DNA from: Rhizobium freirei PRF 81
Lineage (GTDB): Bacteria; Pseudomonadota; Alphaproteobacteria; Rhizobiales; Rhizobiaceae
NCBI RefSeq assembly: GCF_000359745.1
Contig: NZ_AQHN01000065.1
Coordinates: forward strand, 62,001-126,000
DNA: 64,000 nucleotides
Reading direction: 5' to 3'
Shown here: positions 26,777 to 36,228 of the stretch, piece by piece
How positions within the stretch are numbered: position 1 is the first letter of the stretch
How the letters are laid out: every line of letters begins with the position of its first letter
The notes under the pieces: generated by a model
Told to the model about the DNA's origin: nothing
Databases searched by the model: none
The model's input: only the letters and a program-made list of their open reading frames with translations
Position numbers and translations under genes: made by a program

Positions 26777-28386
26777 ATGCCGCATCCAAGCCAGACCGGA
26801 AAACCAAGCCAGACGAGCGACGACTGGTGGATTAACGACCAGACGCCCGACAACCCATATGGCAAGAGCGAGGATTATGAGTCCTTTATCGACCATCTTG
26901 GGTCATTGCCCAGTTGGCTGACGCCCGAGATCGCTGCGGGAACGGTGAGGATCAATCTCTACGAACTCAACAACCACCCGGAATACAAGGCCGCCGCGAT
27001 CGGCGCCTTAGAGATGTGGGCGTCTGTCACACCCCTGAAATTCGAAATCATCGACGACGCGCCGTTCGACGGCACCACGGACCAGATTGAGGTTGTCAGC
27101 CCCGAACTTGGCGAGGAGGACGATGGCATGGCCTATTCGAACGGTCACCATGTCAGCATCGGCCAGGGTTTCGACGACAAGGAAGCCCACAAGACCGATG
27201 TCGGCGGCTATGTCTTCCAAGCCTTCATGCATGAATTCGGCCATCAATTCGGTCTGAATCATCCTGGAGACTACAATTACAGCGGTCCCGACGGCGCGAG
27301 CCGATCACCTATCGGAACGATGCGACCTGGATATATGATCGGTGGCAATACAGCGTCATGTCCTATTTCGATAGCAACGCTGTCGGCGAAACCAGCCTCT
27401 GGTTTGCGTCGACGCCGCTTATGGCCGACATCGAGGCCTTCATTCGCCGCCTTTTTTCAACCGTTGACGCGAATGGAGTGCGCACCTACCAGCACATCGA
27501 CCTCAACACAGAGAACAATATCTACGGCTTCGGGAGCCCACAGCGTAGCTACCAGCTGACCTCCTCTGGCAAGCAGCATGACATCGGCTTCGCGATCCAT
27601 GATACCGGCGGGACCGACACGATCGATTTCTCCGGCTCGACGGCGGGTACGATCCTCGACTTGCGCGCCGGACATTTCTCCAGCGTCAACGGTTGCAGCA
27701 ACAATGTTTCGATCTTCGCTGGACACAACGCGGATGCGACCGACTATTACGTCGAGAACGGCATCGGCAGCAGCCATGACGATGTCCTGATCGGCAACGA
27801 CGGCGCCAACGTCCTCGACGGCCGCGGCGGCGCCGACCGCATGGCTGGCAACGGCGGCGACGATATCTATTTCGTCGATTCCCCGGACGACGTCATTCAC
27901 GAGAAGGCCAACGGCGGGAACGACACCGTCATCCTCCTGTCCAAGAACCTGAAAATTCCGCAAATCGCCAACGTCGAACACATCATCTACGCCGACGAAT
28001 TGCCTGGCAACGATGGCAACATCCTCTGTGGCGGAGCTGGCGAGGACACGCTGACCGGCGGCGAGGGTCAGGATACATTCCGCTTCTCGCCTGAGCTTGG
28101 GAACGGTAATGTCGAGCGGATCAAGGACTTCAGGGTGATCAACGACATGATCCTGCTGGACAGTCTCGTCTTTGAGAGCGGCGGTGGAGACGGCGCTCTC
28201 GCCTTGGGCGCGTTCCACGGGAGCGCGGAGGGCATCGCTCATAACGCAGGCGACCGCATCATCTACAACACCGATAGCGGCGCGTTGTCATATGACGTCG
28301 ACGGAGGCGGAGAGCTTGCGGCCATTCAGGTTGCGCAGCTGACCCCAAATCTGAGGCTTTCGGCAGCCGACTTCATTGTCATCTAA
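26777..28386 (+). pseudogene. serralysin-like RTX metalloprotease, frameshifted
   Basis: Frame one (26777 to about 27300) encodes the M10 zinc-peptidase N-terminus: HEFGHQFGLNH at residues 152-162 (HExxHxxGxxH) and DYNYSGPDGA. The continuation, EPITYRNDATWIYDRWQYS then the Met-turn SVMSYFD, is in another frame, open to 28386. The shift lies near 27294-27300 and fits loss of one base. Downstream are the RTX nonapeptide repeats (VLDGRGGADRMAGNGGDD and GGAGEDTLTGGEGQD) that bind calcium, and the C-terminal DFIVI secretion signal. A secreted protease using type I export; its exporter here is only a fragment. One frameshift makes it inactive unless corrected. Confidence 0.8.
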
Positions 28387-28398
28387 CTCGATACCAGG

Positions 28399-28420
28399 AG
28401 GGGCGCTTGCAGGCGCCCCT
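28399..28420 (+). terminator. stem-loop after the RTX protease
   Basis: AGGGGCGC (28399-28406) pairs perfectly with GCGCCCCT (28413-28420) across a 6-base loop, 13 bases past the stop. There is no T-run, so it may end the transcript in a factor-dependent way or protect the mRNA. Confidence 0.5.
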
Positions 28421-28519
28421 TCCGATACTACATTTGCAGTGGTTTATCTTTTCGAGCCCTTAGCTGAGCGGCAATCTCGCTACCGCAGGGCCTTGCGAGG
28501 CAATCATGGAGAGTGTGCG

Positions 28520-28921
28520 ATGAAGCACCGGACCGACCGCCGCACAGTATTACAGGCCGTTGGGGCTGCGGCTGTTGCGGCGGTCGCCGGACCAGTCGCT
28601 GCTCAATCGTCGGATATTCGCGGCACGGTCACGTTCGAGGGCGGCGCGGTGATACCGAAGGGTCGTCTTGAGATTTATCTCGAGGACCGTGCCATTCAAA
28701 ATAATGCGCGACGTCGCGCCACGGAAACGCGCATCAGAAGCGACGGCGGGTCAAAGGCGATAGCCTTTTCCTTGTCCCTGCCCGCAAGCTCGGCTGCTTC
28801 GAGAACGCTGCAGATCGTCGCGCGCTTGGAGCGTGCGGATGGCCTGCTGGTTGCGCGCGGGAGCACCCAGCTCAAGGCGGCTTCGCCTGTCGACGTCACA
28901 CTCAACATCGTGATGTATTAA
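28520..28921 (+). CDS. Tat-exported YbaY-like small protein
   Basis: 133 aa from the ATG at 28520 (GGAGAG upstream), chosen because it begins a Tat-type signal: RRTVLQAVGAAAVAAVAG with cleavage after AQS or nearby. The mature part (GTVTFEGGAVIPKGRLEIYLED) has the beta-sandwich pattern of YbaY/YscW-like proteins, which are small periplasmic or lipoprotein factors of unclear job. It follows the RTX gene after a stem-loop, in the same direction, with its own ribosome site. Confidence 0.6.
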   Translation: MKHRTDRRTVLQAVGAAAVAAVAGPVAAQSSDIRGTVTFEGGAVIPKGRLEIYLEDRAIQNNARRRATETRIRSDGGSKAIAFSLSLPASSAASRTLQIVARLERADGLLVARGSTQLKAASPVDVTLNIVMY

Positions 28922-29352
28922 GGGGGCAAGACCAATGACTGACGACAGAACTCGTCTCGAAAATCGATGTCGACAGGTGACCGCCTGACTCGCGCGTAGA
29001 CACTGGCTAATAGCGGCAGGCTTTGCTCCACCAAACTGGCGCACCATCAAATCCCAGGTTGAGAGATCGATCTGCGGGTGAGGGCACCCAAGGGCTAGGG
29101 ACTTTGGTTGTTCGGCCGCCTTTCAGAAGGGGCGTGTGAGCTGCTCATAGGTCCGCCGGTACAAGGCGTCGCCAAACAGCCGCAGGACAGCGTTCCGGAT
29201 CGCACTCGAACCCGGCCTAAGTTTATCGCAAGCGCGCGATTTCTCCTGTACCCAGCAGACGCGACCAAATTTCAAGGGCGGCTACCCGCTTTCCGACGTC
29301 ACGCGCAGAGCGCCTGCCCCATCTGGCCGGACCGATGCGTCACTCATTCTCG
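28922..29352. other. non-coding stretch with a tiny open frame
   Basis: About 430 bases. A 17-codon frame at 28935-28988 (ATG with GGGGCAAG upstream, starting MTDDRTRLEN) is followed in the same frame by further protein-like sequence after a TGA. It could be the start of a broken gene. Nothing else is supported. Confidence 0.3.
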
Positions 29353-30402
29353 TCAGGTTGCTTCGAGCACCATGTTGAGGGGCGTCTGGGCTGCACGCCG
29401 GATATGAGTGAAGCCGCCTGAGCGGATCACCTCGGCCAATCGCCGCTCTCCAGCTTGCGCACCGAGCGCGAGCCCTGTCTCCTGGGCAAGCGAGGTCGGA
29501 ACGCAGATCATCGTCGAGGCTGAGTAGTAGAGCCGTCCAACCGGATTGATATTCTCCTCCAGGGTATCTCCGGCCGTTGGTTCGACCACCATCCAGACCC
29601 CGCCTTTTTTTAACGCCTTTCGGATATGAGCCGCAGCGGCTTTCGGGTCGCCCATGTCGTGCAAACAGTCGAAGCAGGTGATCAAATCGAAATCTCCGCC
29701 GTCGAAATCCTGCGCCCGGCCAACCTCGAAGTGCAGGTTCGTCAACCCGTGTGCCTGGGCGTGCGCGATCGCAGCGGCAATCGAGCCTGCATGGAAGTCG
29801 TAGCCCACAAAGCGGGAATTGGGAAACGCCTGCGCCAGAAGGATCGTGGATAGCCCGTGCCCACATCCGACGTCCGCCACCTTCGCGCCCGTTTCCAATC
29901 TATCGATTACACCGTGGAGTGCCGGCAGCCAGTCCTGCACAAGGGAATTAATATAACCTGGGCGGAATAGTCGCGCGACGGCGCAGAACATGCAGCCAGC
30001 CTGATCTCCCCAGGCAACGCCTCGGCCGGTTTTGAAGGCGGACTGCACCTTCGGCTGGTTTTCGACCATCGCAGCAGCGATATCGAACGCGCCAACGAGA
30101 TTGACCGCGCTGTCCGGCTCGGCAAACACGAAGGCCTGCTCCGGCGTCAGCGAGAACAATCCTCGCTCATGATGCACATAACCTGAGGCTGCCTGTGCCG
30201 CCAGCCACTCCCGCACATAACGAGGTGCGCATCCCGAGGCATCGGCAAGTTCGTCGGCCTTCACCGGCCCGACTGCCTTCAGCGTCCTGTATAGCCCGAG
30301 AGCATCTCCAATCCGTACCAGCGGCACGCTGAGCGCTCCGCCAAGGTCGTCAAGGACGCGGCTCACGAGTTCATTGAGCGTTGTTTCGTTGATTTCTGTC
30401 AT
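29353..30402 (-). CDS. SAM-dependent methyltransferase with N-terminal winged helix
   Basis: 349 aa from the ATG at 30402, which has GAGGAA eight bases upstream. An N-terminal winged-helix dimerisation-like domain (ADELADASGCAPRYVREWLAA, about residues 40-75) is followed by the class I methyltransferase fold: motif I VADVGCGHGLSTILLAQ near 180, motif II DFDLITCFDCLHDM, and KALKKGGVWMVVEP. The layout is that of O-methyltransferases of the ubiquinone/small-molecule type. Substrate is unknown. No neighbour suggests one. It is transcribed toward the RTX region. Repeats at 30505-30589 lie about 100-190 bases upstream. Confidence 0.8.
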   Translation of the reverse strand: MTEINETTLNELVSRVLDDLGGALSVPLVRIGDALGLYRTLKAVGPVKADELADASGCAPRYVREWLAAQAASGYVHHERGLFSLTPEQAFVFAEPDSAVNLVGAFDIAAAMVENQPKVQSAFKTGRGVAWGDQAGCMFCAVARLFRPGYINSLVQDWLPALHGVIDRLETGAKVADVGCGHGLSTILLAQAFPNSRFVGYDFHAGSIAAAIAHAQAHGLTNLHFEVGRAQDFDGGDFDLITCFDCLHDMGDPKAAAAHIRKALKKGGVWMVVEPTAGDTLEENINPVGRLYYSASTMICVPTSLAQETGLALGAQAGERRLAEVIRSGGFTHIRRAAQTPLNMVLEAT

Positions 30403-30918
30403 GTGAAATTCCTCGTGATTTGTGGCGGCCTCATGCGCCGCTTGTGGTTCAAGGGGTCGGAAACAGATGAACTCGATGCCCTCGATTTCGGATGTATGCA
30501 CCGCCTACGCTTTGCGTAGACGCTCATCTAGAACCTGCGCATCCCTCTAACTGCATGGCCTTCTCGCACGACAGTAACGCGTAGACGCTTGCGGTGCGCA
30601 AACTGGGCGGTTTAATCGCCATCCGTTTTCAGCGAATAATGCCGCCGATGGTACCTCCGTCGCGCTCTTGGGTTTAGCCCCCCGGCTTCTTCTGAGCACT
30701 ACTCGTGCCAATCAGGTCGCCCCCGCAACCGTCCGAGATTGCGGATGTTTCATCGGGGGGGTGTAGGGTTGCGGACATGTCGTGTCGCAATCCGCCCCCG
30801 ATCAGTGCCACGATGAAGAGGAAGTTTTGGGAGGGGCGACAACAAATGGGCGAAGACGGTATTAACGAACGCCCGGATCTCGATGCAAGCTGCGGGTCTG
30901 AAAGCCGAGGAACTGAGA
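30403..30918. promoter_or_regulatory. region upstream of the methyltransferase, with repeats
   Basis: A perfect hairpin CTACGCtttGCGTAG occupies 30505-30519. GCGTAGACGCT occurs twice in direct orientation, at 30514-30524 and 30579-30589, 65 bases apart. These could be operators for the methyltransferase gene. I see no gene in this stretch. Confidence 0.4.
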
Positions 30919-31020
30919 ATGGCCAACACTGATCTAATTCCGGCATCACTGCTCGCACGCAAGGCTGTCGTATGTCTGCGGCAGTCACAACCAGAGGTCA
31001 TGTCTAACTTAGAATCATAA
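30919..31020 (+). pseudogene. N-terminal scrap of a large serine recombinase
   Basis: 33 codons from ATG 30919 to TAA 31018-31020: MANTDLIPASLLARKAVV followed by CLRQSQPEVMSNLES. This matches the start of resolvase/invertase-like large serine recombinases (usually KAVVYVRQST... NLESQRRQY, with Ser as the nucleophile). The usual Ser/Thr after RQ is here RQSQ, and the frame stops just after NLES. It is a remnant of a site-specific recombinase, a sign of a lost mobile element. Confidence 0.6.
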
Positions 31021-31440
31021 GCGGCCGAAGAATTCGTTTTTCTTTCCCAACCTGATTTCGCGATTCAAAGGTGCAGACGGACAGGCTGGTTGCGATTTCG
31101 CTCACTGGGGCGACCAGCCATAATCCCCATCGGCCTCCCCAACGCGTGCACTGGGTTGGACGCCGGGCGATCAACGGCCAATATAAAGTTTGTAAGGCGC
31201 TTAAGAAAATGACTGCCCTCAGAGCTCGTATGTCGATCAGTCCCCGCACTTCGGCGTCAGTTCTTCAGCACCCATCGTGCCATGCACGACAGATTGCGTT
31301 TGAGAAAATTCTTCCGATAAGCCATCGCTCAAAACAGTAATTCAATCCATTTTGCTCGGAAGATTAGAACATCTTCGCCTTTCTAAAAGCTACTAAATAT
31401 ATAGGGTAAATTATCTAATCAATCGGGACTCGTGGTCATC
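31021..31440. other. upstream region of the sulfur operon
   Basis: About 420 bases with no supported gene. The last 60 bases are AT-rich (ctactaaatatatagggtaa), a plausible promoter for the following operon. No recognisable operator. Confidence 0.35.
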
Positions 31441-32016
31441 ATGAACATCCTCGCGCTGAGTGGCAATGTCAAAAGACCGTCCCGCACGGCGTCCTTGGTG
31501 AAGGTCGCCGCCGATCGCCTGCGGCAGCGCGTTGGTGGCCACGTGCAGTGCATCGAGCTTGTCGATGCAGCACCGGTGCTCTTTCGGGCGCTCAGAGCTG
31601 ATCAGCTCGATACCGAGGGCAGGGCGGTCATTGCCGCGGTGGAAGGAGCCGATATCATCATCGCCGGATCACCCGTTTATCGGGCGTCCTACAGCGGCGC
31701 GCTGAAGCATCTGTTTGACCTTGTCGATCATCGAGCGCTGACGGGCAAGCGCGTCGTCCTCGCCGCAACCGGCGGCACGCCGTTGCATGGCCTGATGCTT
31801 GAGCACCAATTGCGGCCGCTCTTCGGCTTCTTCAATGCGCTGACCGTCCCGACCTCGATCTATGCGCTTGAGGCCGACTTTACCGATCACGAGCTCAGGA
31901 ATCCTGCCGTCCTCGAGCGCGTGGATCGAGCCGTCGAAGAGGTTTCTGAAATCACGCCGGCGCTCGACATCGGAGCGATCGCGGCCTCGGCAAAACACAG
32001 CGGATTGGCAGCTTAG
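31441..32016 (+). CDS. NADPH-dependent FMN reductase (MsuE/SsuE type)
   Basis: 191 aa from the ATG at 31441. A flavodoxin-like fold: LSGNVKRPSRTASLV at the FMN-phosphate loop, ADIIIAGSPVYRASYSGALKHLFDLV, and VVLAATGGTPLHGLMLEHQLRPLFGFF. These match FMN reductases that feed reduced FMN to sulfonate and sulfone monooxygenases. It directly precedes an SfnG-like monooxygenase, the expected user of its product. Probably first gene of the operon running to 39727. Sulfate starvation is the likely signal. Confidence 0.85.
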   Translation: MNILALSGNVKRPSRTASLVKVAADRLRQRVGGHVQCIELVDAAPVLFRALRADQLDTEGRAVIAAVEGADIIIAGSPVYRASYSGALKHLFDLVDHRALTGKRVVLAATGGTPLHGLMLEHQLRPLFGFFNALTVPTSIYALEADFTDHELRNPAVLERVDRAVEEVSEITPALDIGAIAASAKHSGLAA

Positions 32017-32047
32017 CCATAGAACGAAATTCCAGAGGGAGCCTTAC

Positions 32048-33157
32048 ATGACTTTTTCCAATGCCTCAAACGATCCGGTCAAATTTGCCTATTGGGTGCC
32101 GAATGTCTCGGGAGGACTGGTGATTTCGAATATCGAACAGCGCACAAGCTGGACGATCGAATACAACAGAAAGCTTGCGCAGATCGCCGAAGCGAGCGGT
32201 TTCGACTATGCCCTAAGCCAGATCCGTTTCACGGCAGGCTATGGAGCGGAATTTCAGCATGAGTCCGTTTCGTTCAGTCAGGCCCTTCTTGAATCGACGA
32301 CGACATTGAAGGTGATCGCAGCGATCCTGCCTGGTCCTTGGAATCCGGCCGTTGCCGCCAAGCAGATTGCCACCATCAATCACCTGACCAACGGGCGCGT
32401 CGCAGTCAATATTGTCAGCGGCTGGTTCCGCGGTGAATTTGCCGCCATTGGCGAGCACTGGCTTGATCATGACGAGCGCTATCGCCGCTCGGAGGAGTTC
32501 ATCCGTGCGCTTCGCGGTATCTGGACCGAGGATAATTTCACCTTCCGCGGCGATTTCTATCGCTTCAACAATTATTCGCTGAAGCCGAAGCCGATCGATC
32601 CGCAGCCGGAAATCTTCCAGGGCGGCTCCTCACGCGCAGCTCGCGACATGGCGGCGCGTGTGTCGGACTGGTACTTCACCAACGGCAATACGCCGGCCGA
32701 GATCCGCAAGCAGGTTGACGACATCCAATCGAAGGCCAAGGAGAATGGCCATTCAGTGCGGATCGGGGTGAACGCCTTCGCAATCGTGCGCGAAACCGAG
32801 GAAGAAGCCAAGGCAGTGCTTGCCGAGATCATCGAGAAGGCCAATCCCGAGGCGGTCAATGCTTTCGGGCATGAAGTTAAGAACGCCGGCAAGGCGTCGC
32901 CGGAAGGCGAAGGAAACTGGGCGAAATCTTCTTTCGAAGACCTCGTTCAATATAATGATGGCTTCCGCTCGAACCTCATCGGCACGCCACGGCAGGTTGC
33001 CGAGCGGGTTGTGGCGCTGAAGCAGGCGGGTGCGGATCTGATTCTGCTGGGCTTCCTGCATTTCCAGGAGGAGGTCGAGTATTTCGGCAAGCATGTGATT
33101 CCGCTGGTTCGTGAGCTCGAAGAGGCCGCCAGCACGCAGCCAGTGGCGGCCGAATAG
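32048..33157 (+). CDS. sfnG: SfnG-like dimethylsulfone monooxygenase
   Basis: 369 aa from the ATG at 32048. Luciferase-like TIM barrel: FAYWVPNVSGGLVISNIEQRT at the start, FDYALSQIRFTAGYG, HLTNGRVAVNIVSGWF and GSSRAARDMAA match SfnG, which uses reduced FMN and O2 to cut dimethylsulfone to methanesulfinate. The FMN reductase is 31 bases upstream and a transporter follows. SfnG and the related DszA/SsuD enzymes are hard to split by eye, but the start motif and length fit SfnG best. Confidence 0.8.
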   Translation: MTFSNASNDPVKFAYWVPNVSGGLVISNIEQRTSWTIEYNRKLAQIAEASGFDYALSQIRFTAGYGAEFQHESVSFSQALLESTTTLKVIAAILPGPWNPAVAAKQIATINHLTNGRVAVNIVSGWFRGEFAAIGEHWLDHDERYRRSEEFIRALRGIWTEDNFTFRGDFYRFNNYSLKPKPIDPQPEIFQGGSSRAARDMAARVSDWYFTNGNTPAEIRKQVDDIQSKAKENGHSVRIGVNAFAIVRETEEEAKAVLAEIIEKANPEAVNAFGHEVKNAGKASPEGEGNWAKSSFEDLVQYNDGFRSNLIGTPRQVAERVVALKQAGADLILLGFLHFQEEVEYFGKHVIPLVRELEEAASTQPVAAE

Positions 33158-33279
33158 GCCTCGCTGCAGCAAAATACCTCGTAAAGTGAAACATGATGGG
33201 TGCGTGGGCCGATTGGTCCACGCCGACGGGATTGGCGTGCCATGTTCAAGCCGCGCCCGAGCCGAATGGAGGACACTGA

Positions 33280-34191
33280 ATGCCTGCCGCGACCTATTCC
33301 CTTGACGTGCTGGATCCCGGTACGCTGCGGGACTCCGGCGACCAGATTGCCCGCGCGTTGCCACCGGGCAAGACCGGCGGCATCCCGCAGCATGACGAAG
33401 AGACCCATGCTCTCTCTTTGCATGGCATCAGCCTGTCATTCGGTGGCGTCGCTGCCTTGGTCAATGTAGACCTTTCTGTTGAGCCGGGGGAGATCCGGGC
33501 GATTATCGGTCCAAATGGCGCAGGCAAGAGTTCGCTGATCAACGTCATCAGCGGTGTCTATCGCTCGAACCATGGCCATGTTCGTATCGGCTCCAACACC
33601 TATCGTCATGTGCCGACGGAGCGATTGGCATCGCTTGGCGTTGCGCGCACGTTCCAGAACCTCGCCTTGTTCAAGGGCTTGAGTGTCACTGATAACGTCA
33701 TCGCCGGTCGAGCCTATACCGTGTGCTCGACCTTTGCCGAACAGATCCTCGGGCTTGGCCGCGCGCGCCGCGAAGAGGCGGATGCACGCGAGCGGGCGGC
33801 CCGTATTCTCGAGTTCCTGCATCTGGGCCAGGTCAGCCATCGTCTCGTAGGCACGCTGCCCTACGGACTGCAAAAACGCGTCGAGCTCGCCCGCGCCCTG
33901 GTGGCGGAACCGAAGATCCTGCTTCTAGACGAGCCTATGGCGGGGATGACGGCGAGCGAAAAGAACGACATGGCCGACGTCATCCGGTCTGCCCGAGATC
34001 TGTATGACACGACGGTGATCCTCATCGAACACGATATCGGCGTGGTCATGCAGCTTTCCGACCGGATCGCGGTCCTCGATTACGGCCGCAAGATCGCCGA
34101 CGGCAGCCCGGACGAAATTCGTGCCGACGAGCGCGTCATCGACGCCTATCTCGGCGTCGTTGCGGAAAACGAGGATGGGGAGGGCATCTGA
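33280..34191 (+). CDS. Liv-type ABC transporter ATPase (LivG-like)
   Basis: 303 aa, GGAGG ahead of the ATG. An N-terminal extension of about 45 residues precedes the ATPase core: Walker A GPNGAGKSS, the Q-loop TFQNLALF, signature LPYGLQKRVELARAL, and Walker B LLLDEPMAG with EHD following. LivG-type features are visible. It heads a five-gene importer (33280-38447). Position after sfnG makes an organosulfur compound, not a branched amino acid, the likely cargo (inference). Confidence 0.88.
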   Translation: MPAATYSLDVLDPGTLRDSGDQIARALPPGKTGGIPQHDEETHALSLHGISLSFGGVAALVNVDLSVEPGEIRAIIGPNGAGKSSLINVISGVYRSNHGHVRIGSNTYRHVPTERLASLGVARTFQNLALFKGLSVTDNVIAGRAYTVCSTFAEQILGLGRARREEADARERAARILEFLHLGQVSHRLVGTLPYGLQKRVELARALVAEPKILLLDEPMAGMTASEKNDMADVIRSARDLYDTTVILIEHDIGVVMQLSDRIAVLDYGRKIADGSPDEIRADERVIDAYLGVVAENEDGEGI

Positions 34192-35087
34192 TGGCAGATT
34201 TCGACTGGCCGTTTCTGATCGAAGTGCTGGTTGGCGGCCTGCTGTCGGGCGTTATGTATTCGCTCGTCGCAATCGGTTTCGTGCTGATCTACAAGACGTC
34301 GGGCGTGCTTAATTTCGCTCAAGGGGCAATGTTGCTGTTTGCCGCGCTGACCTTTGTCAGCCTTCTTGAGCGTGGCGTTCCCTTTGCCTTGGCGCTCGTC
34401 ATTACATTCGCTGTCATGGTGCTGATCGGCATTGCCATCGAGCGTACCGTGCTGCGACCATTGACCAACAAGCCGCCGATTACGCTTTTCATGGCGACGC
34501 TCGGGCTCTCCTATATCATCGAGGGGGCGGCTCAACTCATCTGGGGCACGCAGGTCCACGGTCTGGAGCTCGGGATCGAGGATGTTCCATTCGACATTGG
34601 CGGCGTGTTCATCAGCCAGTTCGATCTTTTTGCGGCGGCAGTCGCTGCTGCGATGGTGGCGGCGCTGTCCGCCTTCTTCCGCTACACCCGAATTGGGCTG
34701 GCATGCCGGGCTGTAGCGGACGATCAGTTCGCTGCGCTTGCAGTCGGACTGAAACTGCCCTGGATTTGGGCAACGGTCTGGGCGGCTGCCGGTGTCGTGG
34801 CGCTGGTGGCTGGCCTGCTATGGGGCGCGCGGCTCGGCGTGCAGTTCTCCCTGTCGCTGGTGGTGCTGAAAGCGCTGCCCGTTCTCGTGCTTGGCGGCTT
34901 TGATTCCATTCTGGGTGCGATCGTCGGCGGCCTGCTAATCGGCGCGACAGAGAAGCTCGCGGAAGTCTATATCGGCGAATATTTCGGCGGCGGCATCGAA
35001 GGTTGGATTGCCTATGTCGCAGCACTCGCCTTCCTGCTCATCCGCCCCTCCGGCCTGTTTGGGCAAAAGCTCGTGGAAAGGGTCTGA
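34191..35087 (+). CDS. Liv-type ABC permease (LivH-like)
   Basis: 298 aa with about 8 membrane helices. The LivH pattern is clear: LLSGVMYSLVAIGFVLIYKTSGVLNFAQGAM, LGLSYIIEG, and VLGGFDSILGAIVGGLLIG near the end. Its ATG shares one base with the livG-like stop, so the two are tightly coupled. It pairs with the LivM-like permease that follows. Confidence 0.88.
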   Translation: MADFDWPFLIEVLVGGLLSGVMYSLVAIGFVLIYKTSGVLNFAQGAMLLFAALTFVSLLERGVPFALALVITFAVMVLIGIAIERTVLRPLTNKPPITLFMATLGLSYIIEGAAQLIWGTQVHGLELGIEDVPFDIGGVFISQFDLFAAAVAAAMVAALSAFFRYTRIGLACRAVADDQFAALAVGLKLPWIWATVWAAAGVVALVAGLLWGARLGVQFSLSLVVLKALPVLVLGGFDSILGAIVGGLLIGATEKLAEVYIGEYFGGGIEGWIAYVAALAFLLIRPSGLFGQKLVERV

Positions 35088-35088
35088 T

Positions 35089-36132
35089 ATGGCCGTCGTT
35101 ACCACCGATCATCATCCCACACGGCTTTTCAGCCGCTGGATGACGCCGATTGCCATCCTTGCCGGCGCCTATCTCGTGGTTCCCTTTGTCGGTTCGACCT
35201 ATTTGTTCGAGGCGATCCTTTTGCCGTTCCTGGCGCTCAGCCTTGCCGGCGTCGGGCTGAATCTGCTTACCGGCTATGCAGGCCAGGTCTCGCTCGGAAG
35301 CGCCGCCTTCATGGCCGTCGGTGCCTTTGCTGCTTACAATTTCAATCTGCGCGTCGATGGCCTGCCGTTGATCGTCAGCATCCTGCTGGCCGGCCTTATG
35401 GCGGCGGTGATCGGCATCGTCTTCGGCCTGCCGAGCCTCAGATTGAAGGGCTTTTATCTTGCGGTGTCGACGCTCGCCGCGCAGTTCTTCGTGCAGTGGG
35501 CTCTCACCAAGTTTAGCTGGTTTTCAAACGACTCTGCCTCCGGGGTCATTGATGCGCCGCCTCTGACGCTTGCGGGCGTCGAGTTTACGGGCCCGGCAGG
35601 TCGCTATCTCTTTTCACTTACGATCGTGGTGGTGCTGACCTTCCTGGCGCATCGGCTGACGACCTCTCAAACCGGGCGCAACTTCATCGCCGTTCGGGAC
35701 AATGAGATCGCGGCGCGCATCATCGGCGTGCCCGTACTGAGAACCAAGTTGCTGGCCTTTGCGATCTCCTCTTTCATCATCGCGGTTGCGGGAGCGCTTT
35801 GGGCCTTTGCTTACCTGAGGACCGTCGAGCCGGCCGGCTTCAATCTCGACCGATCGTTCCAAATCCTTTTCATCATCATCATCGGCGGGCTTGCCTCGAC
35901 GCGGGGCGCCTTTCTCGGCGCCGCCCTGATCGTCGTCTTCCCGCTCGTGCTATCTCGATTGGGCTCGTTCCTGCTCGGTGATGTTTTCGATTCCGGCGTG
36001 CTCGACATGAGCCAGCGCATCGTGCTCGGCGCCTTGATCATTCTGTTTCTGATCCTGGAACCGGACGGGCTTTCCTCGCTTTGGGGCAAGATCCGAAGGC
36101 GGTTGGGCTCTGCCATCGACAGGCCGGCCTGA
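35089..36132 (+). CDS. Liv-type ABC permease (LivM-like)
   Basis: 347 aa from the ATG at 35089, one base after the livH-like stop. About 9 helices, with LSLAGVGLNLLTGYAGQVSLG, the LivM signature, and RDNEIAARIIGV plus IGGLASTRGAF further on. It completes the membrane part of the importer. The C-terminal LFLILEPDGLSSLW is typical. Confidence 0.88.
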   Translation: MAVVTTDHHPTRLFSRWMTPIAILAGAYLVVPFVGSTYLFEAILLPFLALSLAGVGLNLLTGYAGQVSLGSAAFMAVGAFAAYNFNLRVDGLPLIVSILLAGLMAAVIGIVFGLPSLRLKGFYLAVSTLAAQFFVQWALTKFSWFSNDSASGVIDAPPLTLAGVEFTGPAGRYLFSLTIVVVLTFLAHRLTTSQTGRNFIAVRDNEIAARIIGVPVLRTKLLAFAISSFIIAVAGALWAFAYLRTVEPAGFNLDRSFQILFIIIIGGLASTRGAFLGAALIVVFPLVLSRLGSFLLGDVFDSGVLDMSQRIVLGALIILFLILEPDGLSSLWGKIRRRLGSAIDRPA

Positions 36133-36228
36133 CCAAGCCGGGGCACAAGCTCCGCAAACATCAAACCCATCGCTCATTCAACCCAGTTCCGGCCATCACA
36201 CCGGACAATACCCGGAGTGTATCCAAAC

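Noticed and set aside
27457..28242. Minus-strand open frame of 261 codons opposite the RTX repeats
   Set aside because: Repetitive Asp/Gly codons on the plus strand give a Val/Ala-rich mirror frame; the plus-strand RTX protein explains the sequence.
30674..31249. Several overlapping short frames around the recombinase relic
   Set aside because: Only the 33-codon resolvase start has family support. The others are chance frames.
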